Positions 12,057-21,000 of a DNA stretch of 64,000 nt are shown here, one piece after another. Both the position numbers and the translations under genes were made by a program. This DNA is from Streptomyces cellulosae (GTDB lineage Bacteria; Actinomycetota; Actinomycetes; Streptomycetales; Streptomycetaceae): positions 21,017-85,016 of the forward strand of contig NZ_JOEV01000033.1 in the NCBI RefSeq assembly GCF_000721105.1. Direction: 5' to 3'. How positions within the stretch are numbered: position 1 is the stretch's first letter; each line of letters opens with the position of its first letter. The notes below the pieces were generated by a model, which saw only the letters and a list, made by a program, of their open reading frames with translations, had not been told where the DNA came from and did not search any database.

Positions 12057-13292
12057 GTGACGACGACCCCCGCGCCCGAGAGCCCCGTCTCCGAGACGTC
12101 CCTCTCCGACACCCCGGTATCCGAGACCCCGGTGTCCGAGACCTCCGTCTCCGCGGCCCACCAGACCTCCCCCAGCCTGATCGCCACCCTCCCCGGGAAC
12201 TACTACACCGACCCGGAGATCTTCCGGCAGGAACAGGAGCACCTGTTCGAGTCGATGTGGTTCTGCGCCGTCCGCAGCGCCGACCTGGCCGGACCCGGCG
12301 CGTTCCGCACCGTCCAGGTCGGTCGCGAGAACGTCCTCATCACCCGTACCCGCAAGGGCGACCTGCGCGCCTACCTCAACGTCTGCCGGCATCGCGGGGC
12401 CCGGCTGTGCATGGAGGAGTCCGGTCAGATCCGGCGCAACCTCCAGTGCCCGTACCACGCGTGGACATACGATCTCGACGGCAAGTTGATCGCCGCACCC
12501 AACTTGATCAAGATGCCCGATGTCGACCGGGTCGAGTACGGGTTGATCAAGGTGTCCCTGCGGGAGTGGCTGGGCTACGCCTGGGTGTGCCTTGCCGACG
12601 AGCCCCCGTCCTTCGAGGACACCGTCCTGCACGCCGCCGTCGAACGGCTGGGCGATCCCGCCGCGATCGAGCACTACGGCACCGAGCACCTGGCCCTCGG
12701 CAAACGGATCGTCTACGACGTGCGGGCGAACTGGAAGCTGATCGTCGAGAACTTCATGGAGTGCTACCACTGCGCGACGATCCATCCGGAACTCACCGAC
12801 GTCCTCCCCGAGTTCGCCGACGGCTACGCGGCCCAGTACTACGTGGGCCACGGCGCCGAGTTCGGCGAGGAGATCAAGGGGTTCACCGTCGACGGCAGCG
12901 AGGGCTTCGCCAGGCTGCCCGCGGTCTCCGCGGACCAGGACCGGCGCTACTACGCCATCACCGTGAAGCCGACGGTGTTCATCAACCTCGTACCGGACCA
13001 TGTGATCCTGCACCGCATGTTCCCGATGGCCGAGAACCGCACCGTCGTCGAGTGCGACTGGTTGTACGCGCCGGAGGTGGTGGAGTCCGGGGCGGACGTG
13101 TCGAAGTCGGTGGAGCTGTTCCACCGGGTCAACGAGCAGGACTTCGAGGCCTGTGAACGGACACAGCCGGCGATGGCGTCGCGGGCGTACCGGAAGGGTG
13201 GTGTGCTGGTCCCCAACGAGCACCACATCGGGATCTTCCACGAGTGGCTCGTGGAGAGACTGGGAGGCAGTCATGCCGGACCTGTTCATTGA
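12057..13292 (+). CDS. Rieske non-haem iron oxygenase alpha subunit, probable glycine betaine monooxygenase (GbcA-like)
   Basis: 411 residues, GTG at 12057. The first ~35 residues are a VSET/SDTP repeat extension. The Rieske centre is CRHRGARLC and CPYHAW (about 110-135). The catalytic iron-binding part has NFMECYHCATIHPEL, with the usual histidine pair. The C-terminal domain ends EWLVERLGG. Homologues act on trimethylammonium compounds (betaine, carnitine, choline, stachydrine). Betaine is favoured because dimethylglycine and sarcosine oxidases lie immediately upstream and betaine aldehyde dehydrogenase immediately downstream. The product would be dimethylglycine plus formaldehyde. Electrons probably come from the ferredoxin and reductase at 3508-5107. 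Stachydrine demethylase is the main alternative. Confidence 0.82.
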   Translation: MTTTPAPESPVSETSLSDTPVSETPVSETSVSAAHQTSPSLIATLPGNYYTDPEIFRQEQEHLFESMWFCAVRSADLAGPGAFRTVQVGRENVLITRTRKGDLRAYLNVCRHRGARLCMEESGQIRRNLQCPYHAWTYDLDGKLIAAPNLIKMPDVDRVEYGLIKVSLREWLGYAWVCLADEPPSFEDTVLHAAVERLGDPAAIEHYGTEHLALGKRIVYDVRANWKLIVENFMECYHCATIHPELTDVLPEFADGYAAQYYVGHGAEFGEEIKGFTVDGSEGFARLPAVSADQDRRYYAITVKPTVFINLVPDHVILHRMFPMAENRTVVECDWLYAPEVVESGADVSKSVELFHRVNEQDFEACERTQPAMASRAYRKGGVLVPNEHHIGIFHEWLVERLGGSHAGPVH

Positions 13293-14739
13293 CGGCGCGT
13301 GGCGCAGCGCGGTCGACGAGCGCACCCGCGAGATCCGTTGTCCCGCCGACGGCTCCCTGGTGGGAGTCGTGGACGAGGCGGGCGGCAAGGACACCGTGGA
13401 GGCGATCGCCGCCGCCCGCCGGGCCTTCGACGAGGGCCCCTGGCCCCGCAGTTCGCCGGGCGAGCGCGGTGACCTGCTCGTGCGGGTCGCCGACCTCCTC
13501 GTCCGCGACAAGGACACACTCGCCCGCGCGGAATCCCTGGACACCGGCAAGCGGCTCGTCGAGAGCGAGTACGACATCGACGACATCGCGAACTGCTTCC
13601 GTTACTTCGGGCGGCTGGTGGCGAGCGAGACCGGCCGGGTCGTCGAGACCGGGACGGAAGCCGTCGACAGCCGGGTGGTGTACGAGCCTGTCGGCGTCTG
13701 CGCGCTGATCACGCCCTGGAACTATCCGCTGCTGCAGACGGCGTGGAAGGTCGCCCCGGCGCTCGCGGCCGGCAACACCTTCGTGCTCAAGCCGAGCGAG
13801 CTGACTCCGCACACAGCGATCCACCTCATGCGCCTGCTGACGGAGGCCGGGCTCCCGCCGGGCGCCGGCAACCTGGTCCTCGGCGCCGGTCCGGAGGCGG
13901 GCGCCCCGCTGGCCGACCACCCGGACGTGGACCTCGTCTCCTTCACGGGCGGACTCCAGACCGGCCGTGGTCTGATGGCCGCCGCGGCCGGGACGGTGAA
14001 GAAGGTCGCGCTCGAACTCGGCGGCAAGAACCCGAACATCGTCTTCGCCGACGCCGACTTCGACACCGCCGTCGACATGGCGCTGACCGCCGTGTTCCTG
14101 CACTCCGGGCAGGTCTGTTCGGCCGGGGCGCGGCTGCTGGTCGAGGACTGTCTGCACGACCGGTTCGTCGACGAGGTCGTACGCCGGGCAGCACGGATCC
14201 GGCTCGGGGGACCGTTCGACGAGCGCGCGCAGACCGGGCCGTTGATCTCGGCGGCACACCGCGCGAAGGTCGAGGCGTACGTCGCCAAGGGACTGGAGGA
14301 GGGGGCGGTGCTGCGCTGCGGGGGCGAGCGTTGCTCCGGGCCGGGCCTCGACGGCGGCTTCTACTACCCGCCCACCGTGCTGGACGAGTGCTCCCCGGGA
14401 ATGTCGGTGGTCAAGGAGGAGTCCTTCGGGCCGGTGCTCACCGTCGAGCGCTTCACCAGCGAGGACGAGGCGGTGCGCCTCGCCAACGACACGATCTACG
14501 GTCTCGCCGGCGCCGTCTGGACGAGCGACGAGGGCAAGGCGGCCCGGGTGGCGGGCCGGCTGCGACTCGGCACGGTGTGGATCAACGACTACCACCCCTA
14601 TGTCCCGCAGGCGGAGTGGGGCGGCTTCAAGCAGTCCGGTTTCGGGCGCGAACTCGGACCCTCGGGCCTCGCCGAGTACCGGGAGACGAAACACATCTGG
14701 CGCAACACGGCCCCGACACCGCAAGGTTGGTTCGCCTGA
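13273..14739 (+). CDS. Aldehyde dehydrogenase, probable betaine aldehyde dehydrogenase (BetB/GbsA type)
   Basis: 488 residues. The ATG at 13273 overlaps the last 20 bases of the oxygenase gene and gives MPDLFIDGAWR, a usual N terminus. Motifs: TPWNYPLLQTAWKVAPALAA near residue 150, ELGGKNPNIVFADAD with the catalytic Glu near 252, SGQVCSAGARLLV with the catalytic Cys near 280, and EESFGPVLTV. It is an NAD(P)-dependent non-acylating dehydrogenase. With the choline dehydrogenase at 16453-18003 it would convert choline to betaine via betaine aldehyde. Substrate choice is inferred from neighbours; gamma-aminobutyraldehyde or related amino-aldehydes are alternatives. Confidence 0.85.
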   Translation: MPDLFIDGAWRSAVDERTREIRCPADGSLVGVVDEAGGKDTVEAIAAARRAFDEGPWPRSSPGERGDLLVRVADLLVRDKDTLARAESLDTGKRLVESEYDIDDIANCFRYFGRLVASETGRVVETGTEAVDSRVVYEPVGVCALITPWNYPLLQTAWKVAPALAAGNTFVLKPSELTPHTAIHLMRLLTEAGLPPGAGNLVLGAGPEAGAPLADHPDVDLVSFTGGLQTGRGLMAAAAGTVKKVALELGGKNPNIVFADADFDTAVDMALTAVFLHSGQVCSAGARLLVEDCLHDRFVDEVVRRAARIRLGGPFDERAQTGPLISAAHRAKVEAYVAKGLEEGAVLRCGGERCSGPGLDGGFYYPPTVLDECSPGMSVVKEESFGPVLTVERFTSEDEAVRLANDTIYGLAGAVWTSDEGKAARVAGRLRLGTVWINDYHPYVPQAEWGGFKQSGFGRELGPSGLAEYRETKHIWRNTAPTPQGWFA

Positions 14740-14870
14740 GTTCGTCTGATCCCACGGGTAACACCCGCGCGCAACCGCCCGGCACAACACCCCCACGTAC
14801 CCCCTCATCGGTCCCGGCGCCCGCACCGAGCCGCTCGTCTCTCCTCCTCCGGCCCACCAGGAGTCCGCTC

Positions 14871-16436
14871 ATGACGACCACCGAGCAACCAACAGGCCCC
14901 CACAGTCACGACGACAGCGAACTCGCCGAGTTCGGATACAAACCCGAACTCAAGCGCACCCTCGGCAATTTCCACACCTTCGCCGCCGGAATCAGCTACA
15001 TCTCGATCCTCACCGGCACCTTCCAGCTGTTCTACTTCGGCTACGGCAGCGGCGGCCCCGCCTACTGGTGGTCCTGGCCGATGGTGTTCGTCGGCCAGTT
15101 CATGGTCGCCCTGTGCTTCGCGGAACTGGCCGCCCGCTATCCCGTCGCGGGCTCCGTCTACAACTGGTCGAAGAAGATCGGCAACCCGCACCTGGGGTGG
15201 CTCGCCGGGTGGATGATGTTGATCGCGTCCATCGTGTCCATCTCGGCCGTCGCGCTGGCCTATCAGTTGACGCTTCCGCAGATCTCCTCGGCGTTCCAGT
15301 TCATAGGTGACGGCACCGGCAAGTACGACGTGGCGACCAACGCGGTCGTCCTCGCCACCGTGTTGATCCTCTTCACGACCCTGGTGAACGCCTTCGGTGT
15401 GAAGCTGATGGCCACCATCAACAGTGCGGGCGTGCTCATCGAGCTGATCGCCACCGTCGTCCTCATCGTGCTGTTCGCCGTCCACGTCACGCGAGGACCG
15501 CAGGTGGTGACCGACACGGCGGGCACCGGGGCCGGGCACCAGGCGGGCTACATGGGCGCGTTCCTGGTGGCCTCGCTGGCGTCCGCGTACGTCATGTACG
15601 GCTTCGACACGGCCGCCTCGCTCGGCGAGGAGTCCCTCGACCCGTCCCGCAACGCGCCGCGTGCCATCCTCCGCGCCATCGTCGCCTCGTTCATCCTGGG
15701 CGGCCTGATCCTGCTGCTCGCGCTGATGAGCGTCTCCAACTTGAAGGGCGACAAGCTGTCCACGGACGGTCTGCAGTACATCGTCCTCGACGTCCTCGGG
15801 TCGACGGCCGGCAAGGCGATGCTGTGGTGCGTGGCGATCGCGGTCACCGTCTGCGCGCTGGCCGTCCACACGGCGGCGATCCGCCTCACCTTCGCGATGG
15901 CCCGTGACAACAACCTGCCCGCGTCGTCCCGGCTGGCCAAGGTCAGCCCGCGTTTCCAGACCCCGGTGCTGCCCGCGGTGATCATCGGCGTCCTGGCGGT
16001 GGCGATCCTCGTCGTCAACATCCGCCAGCCGCAGATCTTCACCGTCGTCACCAGCATCGGCATCATCATGATCTACCTCGCCTACCTCGGTGTCACCGCC
16101 CCGATGCTGGTGGCCCGGCTGCGCGGAAAGTGGCAGCCCGCGGGTGACGGCAAGTTCTCGCTGGGCCGCTGGGGGCTGCCCGCGAACATCGTCGCCGTGC
16201 TCTGGGGCGCGGCGATGACCGTCAACCTGATCTGGCCGCGGGCCGAGGTCTACAACGCGACCGCTCCGTTCCACTGGTACCTGCGCTGGGGCGCGGTGCT
16301 GTTCGTCGCGGTCATCATGGGCGGCGGCTTCGCCTACTACTGGTTCGTCCAGCGGCACCGCACCGGAGTGCTCGCCGAGCACCAGCTGCAGCCCGCGGCC
16401 ACCACGACTCCCCTCGCCGCCCCCGCGGCCGACTGA
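14871..16436 (+). CDS. APC-superfamily permease, probable uptake of choline, betaine or related amines
   Basis: 521 residues with about twelve hydrophobic segments. ATG at 14871 follows CAGGAG. The N-terminal cytoplasmic stretch ELAEFGYKPELKRTLGNFHT leads into helix 1 (FAAGISYISILTGTFQLFYF), the unwound substrate-binding region of this fold. Helix 5-6 region includes GFDTAASLGEESLDPSRNAP, typical of amino-acid/GABA/choline permeases of the ACT family. It lies between the aldehyde dehydrogenase and choline dehydrogenase genes on the same strand. Transport of a pathway substrate is inferred from that position; the actual substrate is not readable from sequence. Confidence 0.85.
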   Translation: MTTTEQPTGPHSHDDSELAEFGYKPELKRTLGNFHTFAAGISYISILTGTFQLFYFGYGSGGPAYWWSWPMVFVGQFMVALCFAELAARYPVAGSVYNWSKKIGNPHLGWLAGWMMLIASIVSISAVALAYQLTLPQISSAFQFIGDGTGKYDVATNAVVLATVLILFTTLVNAFGVKLMATINSAGVLIELIATVVLIVLFAVHVTRGPQVVTDTAGTGAGHQAGYMGAFLVASLASAYVMYGFDTAASLGEESLDPSRNAPRAILRAIVASFILGGLILLLALMSVSNLKGDKLSTDGLQYIVLDVLGSTAGKAMLWCVAIAVTVCALAVHTAAIRLTFAMARDNNLPASSRLAKVSPRFQTPVLPAVIIGVLAVAILVVNIRQPQIFTVVTSIGIIMIYLAYLGVTAPMLVARLRGKWQPAGDGKFSLGRWGLPANIVAVLWGAAMTVNLIWPRAEVYNATAPFHWYLRWGAVLFVAVIMGGGFAYYWFVQRHRTGVLAEHQLQPAATTTPLAAPAAD

Positions 16437-16452
16437 AGGAGGCCAACCACTC

Positions 16453-18003
16453 ATGAGCACCGATGAGTTCGACTATGTGGTGGTGGGCGGCGGCACCGCG
16501 GGCAACGTGGTGGCGGCCCGTCTGTCCGAGGACCCCTCCGTGACCGTGTGCGTCCTGGAAGCGGGTCCGAGTGACGTCGGCGACGACGACGTACTCAAAC
16601 TCGAACGCTGGATGGGCCTGTTGGAGTCCGGCTACGACTGGGACTACCCGGTCGAGCCGCAGGCGAGCGGCAACAGCTTCATGCGGCACGCCCGGGCGAG
16701 GGTGCTGGGCGGCTGTTCCTCGCACAACTCCTGTATCGCCTTCTGGGCGCCGGCCGAGGACCTCGACGACTGGGCGGCCAAGGGCTGTACCGGCTGGAGC
16801 GCCGCCGACCTCTTCCCGCTGTACCGGCGGCTGGAGAACAACGACGCTCCCGGCGACCACCACGGCCGCACCGGCCCGGTGAAGCTGCGCACGCTGAAGA
16901 GCGACGACCCGTGCGGCACGGCCCTGCTGGAGGCGTGCGCGCAGGCCGGGATCCCGACGACGCCGTTCAACACGGGCTCGACGGTGGTCCGGGGCGCCAA
17001 CTGGTTCCAGATCAACTCCGACGAGAACAACATCCGCCAGTCGTCCTCGGTGGCCTACCTCCACCCGGTCCTGGGCAAGAGGCCGAACCTGGACGTGCGC
17101 ACGGGGGTCCGGGCCAAGAAGCTCGTCCTGGACGGGCGGCGCTGCGTGGGCGCCGAGTACCTGGACCCGGACCTCATCCACACGCGGACGGTACGGGCCC
17201 GGCGTGAGGTGATCGTCTCCTGCGGGGCGATCGACTCGCCGAAGCTGCTGATGGTGTCCGGCATCGGACCGGCCGGGCATCTGCGCGAGGTCGGTGTGGA
17301 GGTGGTGGTCGACTCGGCGGGCGTGGGCGAGAACCTCCAGGACCACCCCGAGGGCGTCATCATGTGGGACGCCGAGCAGCCGATGACCACCACGTCCAGC
17401 CAGTGGTGGGAGGCGGGCATCTTCTACGACACGGAGGAGGGCCTGGACCGGCCCGACCTGATGTTCCACTACGGCTCGGTGCCGTTCGACATGAACACCG
17501 CGCGCTGGGGCTACCCCACGTCCGAGAACGCGTTCTGCCTCACGCCCAACGTGACGCGGGCGCGGTCACGGGGGACGGTCCGGCTGCGTACCCGCGACTA
17601 CCGGGACAAGCCCAAGGTCGACCCGCGCTACTTCACACACGAGCACGACGTGCGGGTGATGACGTACGGCCTGAGGCTCGCCCGGCGGATCGCCGAGCAG
17701 CCCGCGCTGAGCGGCTGGGCGGGAGCCGAGCTGGCCCCCGGCCCGGACGTGCGGACCGACGACGAACTGCTCGACTACATCCACAAGACCCACAACACCG
17801 TCTACCACCCGTCCTGCACCGTGAAGATGGGCGCGGACGACGACACCTCGGCCCCGCTCGACGCGCGGCTGCGGGTCAAGGGGGTCGAGGGACTCAGGGT
17901 CGCCGACGGGTCGGTCATGCCGGACCTCGTCACCGTCAACCCGTGCATCACGACGATGATGATCGGCGAGAAGTGCGCGGACCTGCTGAAGGAGGACGCG
18001 TGA
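16453..18003 (+). CDS. GMC-family oxidoreductase, probable choline dehydrogenase (BetA-like)
   Basis: 516 residues. ATG at 16453 follows GGAGG. FAD motif DYVVVGGGTAGNVVAARLSE at the N terminus, GMC signature 1 around HARARVLGGCSSHNSCIAFW, signature 2 around GAIDSPKLLMVSGIGP, and the C-terminal active site YHPSCTVKMG with the later VNPCITTMM Asn-Pro motif. It oxidises an alcohol to an aldehyde, here most likely choline to betaine aldehyde. It is the last gene of the catabolic run and ends only three bases from the convergent SMC gene. Other GMC alcohol oxidases look similar, so the substrate rests on the neighbouring betaine genes. Confidence 0.87.
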   Translation: MSTDEFDYVVVGGGTAGNVVAARLSEDPSVTVCVLEAGPSDVGDDDVLKLERWMGLLESGYDWDYPVEPQASGNSFMRHARARVLGGCSSHNSCIAFWAPAEDLDDWAAKGCTGWSAADLFPLYRRLENNDAPGDHHGRTGPVKLRTLKSDDPCGTALLEACAQAGIPTTPFNTGSTVVRGANWFQINSDENNIRQSSSVAYLHPVLGKRPNLDVRTGVRAKKLVLDGRRCVGAEYLDPDLIHTRTVRARREVIVSCGAIDSPKLLMVSGIGPAGHLREVGVEVVVDSAGVGENLQDHPEGVIMWDAEQPMTTTSSQWWEAGIFYDTEEGLDRPDLMFHYGSVPFDMNTARWGYPTSENAFCLTPNVTRARSRGTVRLRTRDYRDKPKVDPRYFTHEHDVRVMTYGLRLARRIAEQPALSGWAGAELAPGPDVRTDDELLDYIHKTHNTVYHPSCTVKMGADDDTSAPLDARLRVKGVEGLRVADGSVMPDLVTVNPCITTMMIGEKCADLLKEDA

Positions 18004-18006
18004 CGG

Positions 18007-21000
18007 CTATGCGGGCCGTTTGAACATCCGCGTCGCCGTGATCTCGCTGTGCACCGCTTCACCTTCTCCGGCCGGGGCCTCCTGAGGAAGCCCCGGCCTC
18101 AGGTGTTCCTCGACCCTGATGTACTTCAGCCCGGCCCGCAGGTCGGCGTCGTTGCGCATCCGGATGACCAGCGGGAACTCGGCGAGCGCGGTCGTGTCGA
18201 ACAGGCCGGTGGTGTAGAGGAGCTGGACACCGAGCGCGTCCGACACGGCTCGCTGGAGTTCCAGCAGGTAGGTCGCGTTGGCGCGTCCGATCGGGTTGTC
18301 GAGGAACAGCGTGCCGGCGTGCCGGTGCTTGTCGCGGCCCCGGTCGTTCGACCGCAGCGCGGCCATCGTGCAGTACAGGGCGATGGCCGCGGTGAGCAGC
18401 TGCCCGCCGGAGAACACGTCACCCATCTGCCCGACGGGCACGCGCTCGGCGCGCAGGACGGCGTCCGGCTTGAGGATCTCGACGGCGACGCCCTTGGGCT
18501 GAAGGGCCGCGCCGACCCCGCGCAGCAGCAGGGACATGCCGTCACGTCGCAGGTCGGAGTTCTTCCTGACGGCCGCCCGGGTCGCCTCGTCGATGACCTC
18601 GCCGAGCCGTTCGGTGAGCGTGGCCTGGTCGGGCTCCTCGAAGCGGATGCGCAGGAACTCCTGCCCGGACCACTCGCCGAGCCCCTCCGGCAGCCGGGAC
18701 AGCCGCTGGGCGGACCGGAGCGTGGCGAGCGCCGATTCCACGAGCCCTCTGAGCCGGTCCACGATCGAGTCGCGATTGCGCTCCAGCTGCGCCAACTCGT
18801 CGGTCAGGACCCTGAGGCGGGGCGCGAAGGCGTCGGCCCACTTCTGGGCGTGCTCGGGCAGCGCGGAGGCGGGCAGCTCGCGGATCTGCTGCCGGGCGGG
18901 GGTGCGGACCTGCTCGTAGCGGGTCGAGTTGGCGTGCCGGACGAGGATGTCGCTCGCCTCGCGTACGGCGGCCTCGGCGGCGGACAGGTCGGCGGCGCAG
19001 CCACGCAGGGACCGGCGGGCCTCGGCGGCGGACTGCCGGGCCTCCTCCGGGCTGCCCGGATACGGCTCGTTCTCGTCCTGTTCCTCCTCCGTGACATGCT
19101 CGCGCAGCAGGTCGCGGAGCATGGCGGCGATCTCGTCGAAGCCGCCGGCCGCGTCCTCGGCGGCGCGGTGCGCGTCGAGCAGCTCGGTGTGCGCCTCCCG
19201 GGCCTGGCTCAACGCCTCGGTGCGGGAGGCCAGTTCGGTGGTCGCCGTACGCAGCAGCGCCTGGGCGTGCTCGGCGTCGCGCGGCTGCTGCTCCTCGGGC
19301 AGCTCGGTGTGGGCCTCGCCGTCCTCGGGCGCGTGCCGCTCGGCCTCGCCCCGTAGCCGCCCGAGCTGTTCGCTCGCGCTGGACATCCGGGTCTCCAGGA
19401 GCTGCACCAGTTCCTCGGCACGGGCGACGGCGGCCTGCCGGGAGGGTCCGTCGGATCCGTCGGGCGACTGGAGCAGCTGCTCCGCGCGCGTGCGGACCTT
19501 GTTGCTCAGCCGGTCCAGCTCGGCCAGGGCGGCACTCTCGTCGCTCTCCGCCCGCGCCTGCTCGGCCCGCAGATCGGCCCCGACGCCGACCTTCTCGTAC
19601 AGCTGGGAAGCGGCCCGGTAGGCCTCGCGGAGGGCGGGCAGGGACGCCTTCGAAGCGTCCGCGTCATTCTCCGGTACGTCGTCGGGGGCGCCGGCGATCT
19701 CGGACCGCTCGGCGCGCAGCGTGCGGGCCGTGCGGCGGGCGTCGTCGGCGGCGCGCTGGGCGGCGCGCCGGTCCTCGTCGGCGGCGCGGGCACGCTCCAG
19801 GCAGGTCTGGGCGCGGGCCTCCGACTCGGTCGCCTCGTCGGCGAGTTCGCGCAGTTTGGCCTGCCAGCCGGCCCGCTCACGCAGCCGGAAGGCGAGCCCG
19901 GCGAGGGCGTCGGCGGCGCGCCGGGCCTTCTGGGCGGCCTCCTGCCGTTCGTCGCGGACCTGACCCGCTTCGGCGGCGGCTTCGTCGGCCTCGGCCCGTA
20001 CGGCCCGGGCCTCGGCCAGGTCCGCCTCGGACTCCTCGGCGAACGCGCGCGCGGTCCGGGCGGTCTCCGCCAGCTCCAGGAGCCGTCCGGCCGGGCACCC
20101 GGTGCGCCAGGAGGCGAGGCGGGCCGCCAGCTCCCGGTCCTTGCCGAGCCGCGCGGCCAGGTTGCGGATCTCCTCGTCCCGCTCGGTGGCCCGCGCGCGC
20201 AGCGTCTGCCGTTCCTCGTCGGCGGCGTGCTCGTCGTGCATGGCGGGGTTCGGGGGTACGAGGAAGACGTCGGTACGGCCGCCGCTGTCCGCGTCAGGCG
20301 CGGGAGTGGGGGCGAGGAGGGCGGCGGCTGTACCGACGGCGACCGCGGACCTGGGCAGCAGCGCCGCCTCGTTGAGCGCCTCGCGGGCCCGCGCGTGCGT
20401 GGCCGGGTCGGTGATGATCACTCCGTCGACCAGTTCCGGCCGGGCGGCCAGCACGCGCGCGTGGTCGGTGGGGTCCACGGCCTGCGCGAGGTAGCGCCAG
20501 CCGGGCAGCGCGGGGATGCCCTGCTCGCCGAGGAACTCCACGGTGGCCAGGACGTCCGGGCCGGGCGGCAGCAGCCCGCCGTCACCGAGGGCGCCGAGGA
20601 TCCGGGAGTCGTCCGCGGCGGCCGTCCGCAGTTCGAAGAGCTGCCGCTCGGCCGAGGAGACGGCGTCGTCCAGGAGTTCGCGCAGTTCGTCGGCGAACCG
20701 GTCCAGGTCCTCGGGGGTGAGTCCCGCCCGGTCGTCGCTGTCGTCGGCGCCCTGGCGGGGCTGCGGCACCACCGACGCACGCGCGGCGCGGCCCCTCAGG
20801 CCGAGCAGCTCGGTGAGCCGCTCCTCGCGGGCCAGCGCCTCCGCGAGGCGGCGCTCGGCCTCGTAGGACCGTTCCGCCGCCGTGGCCGCGTCCTCCGCTC
20901 GGGCCGCCGTCAGCTCCGCGCGGGTCTCGGCGGCGGCCGCCTCGCGCGCGTGCTCGCCGGCCCGTCGCGAGGCCTCACGGGCGGTGTCCCAGGCGGCGAC

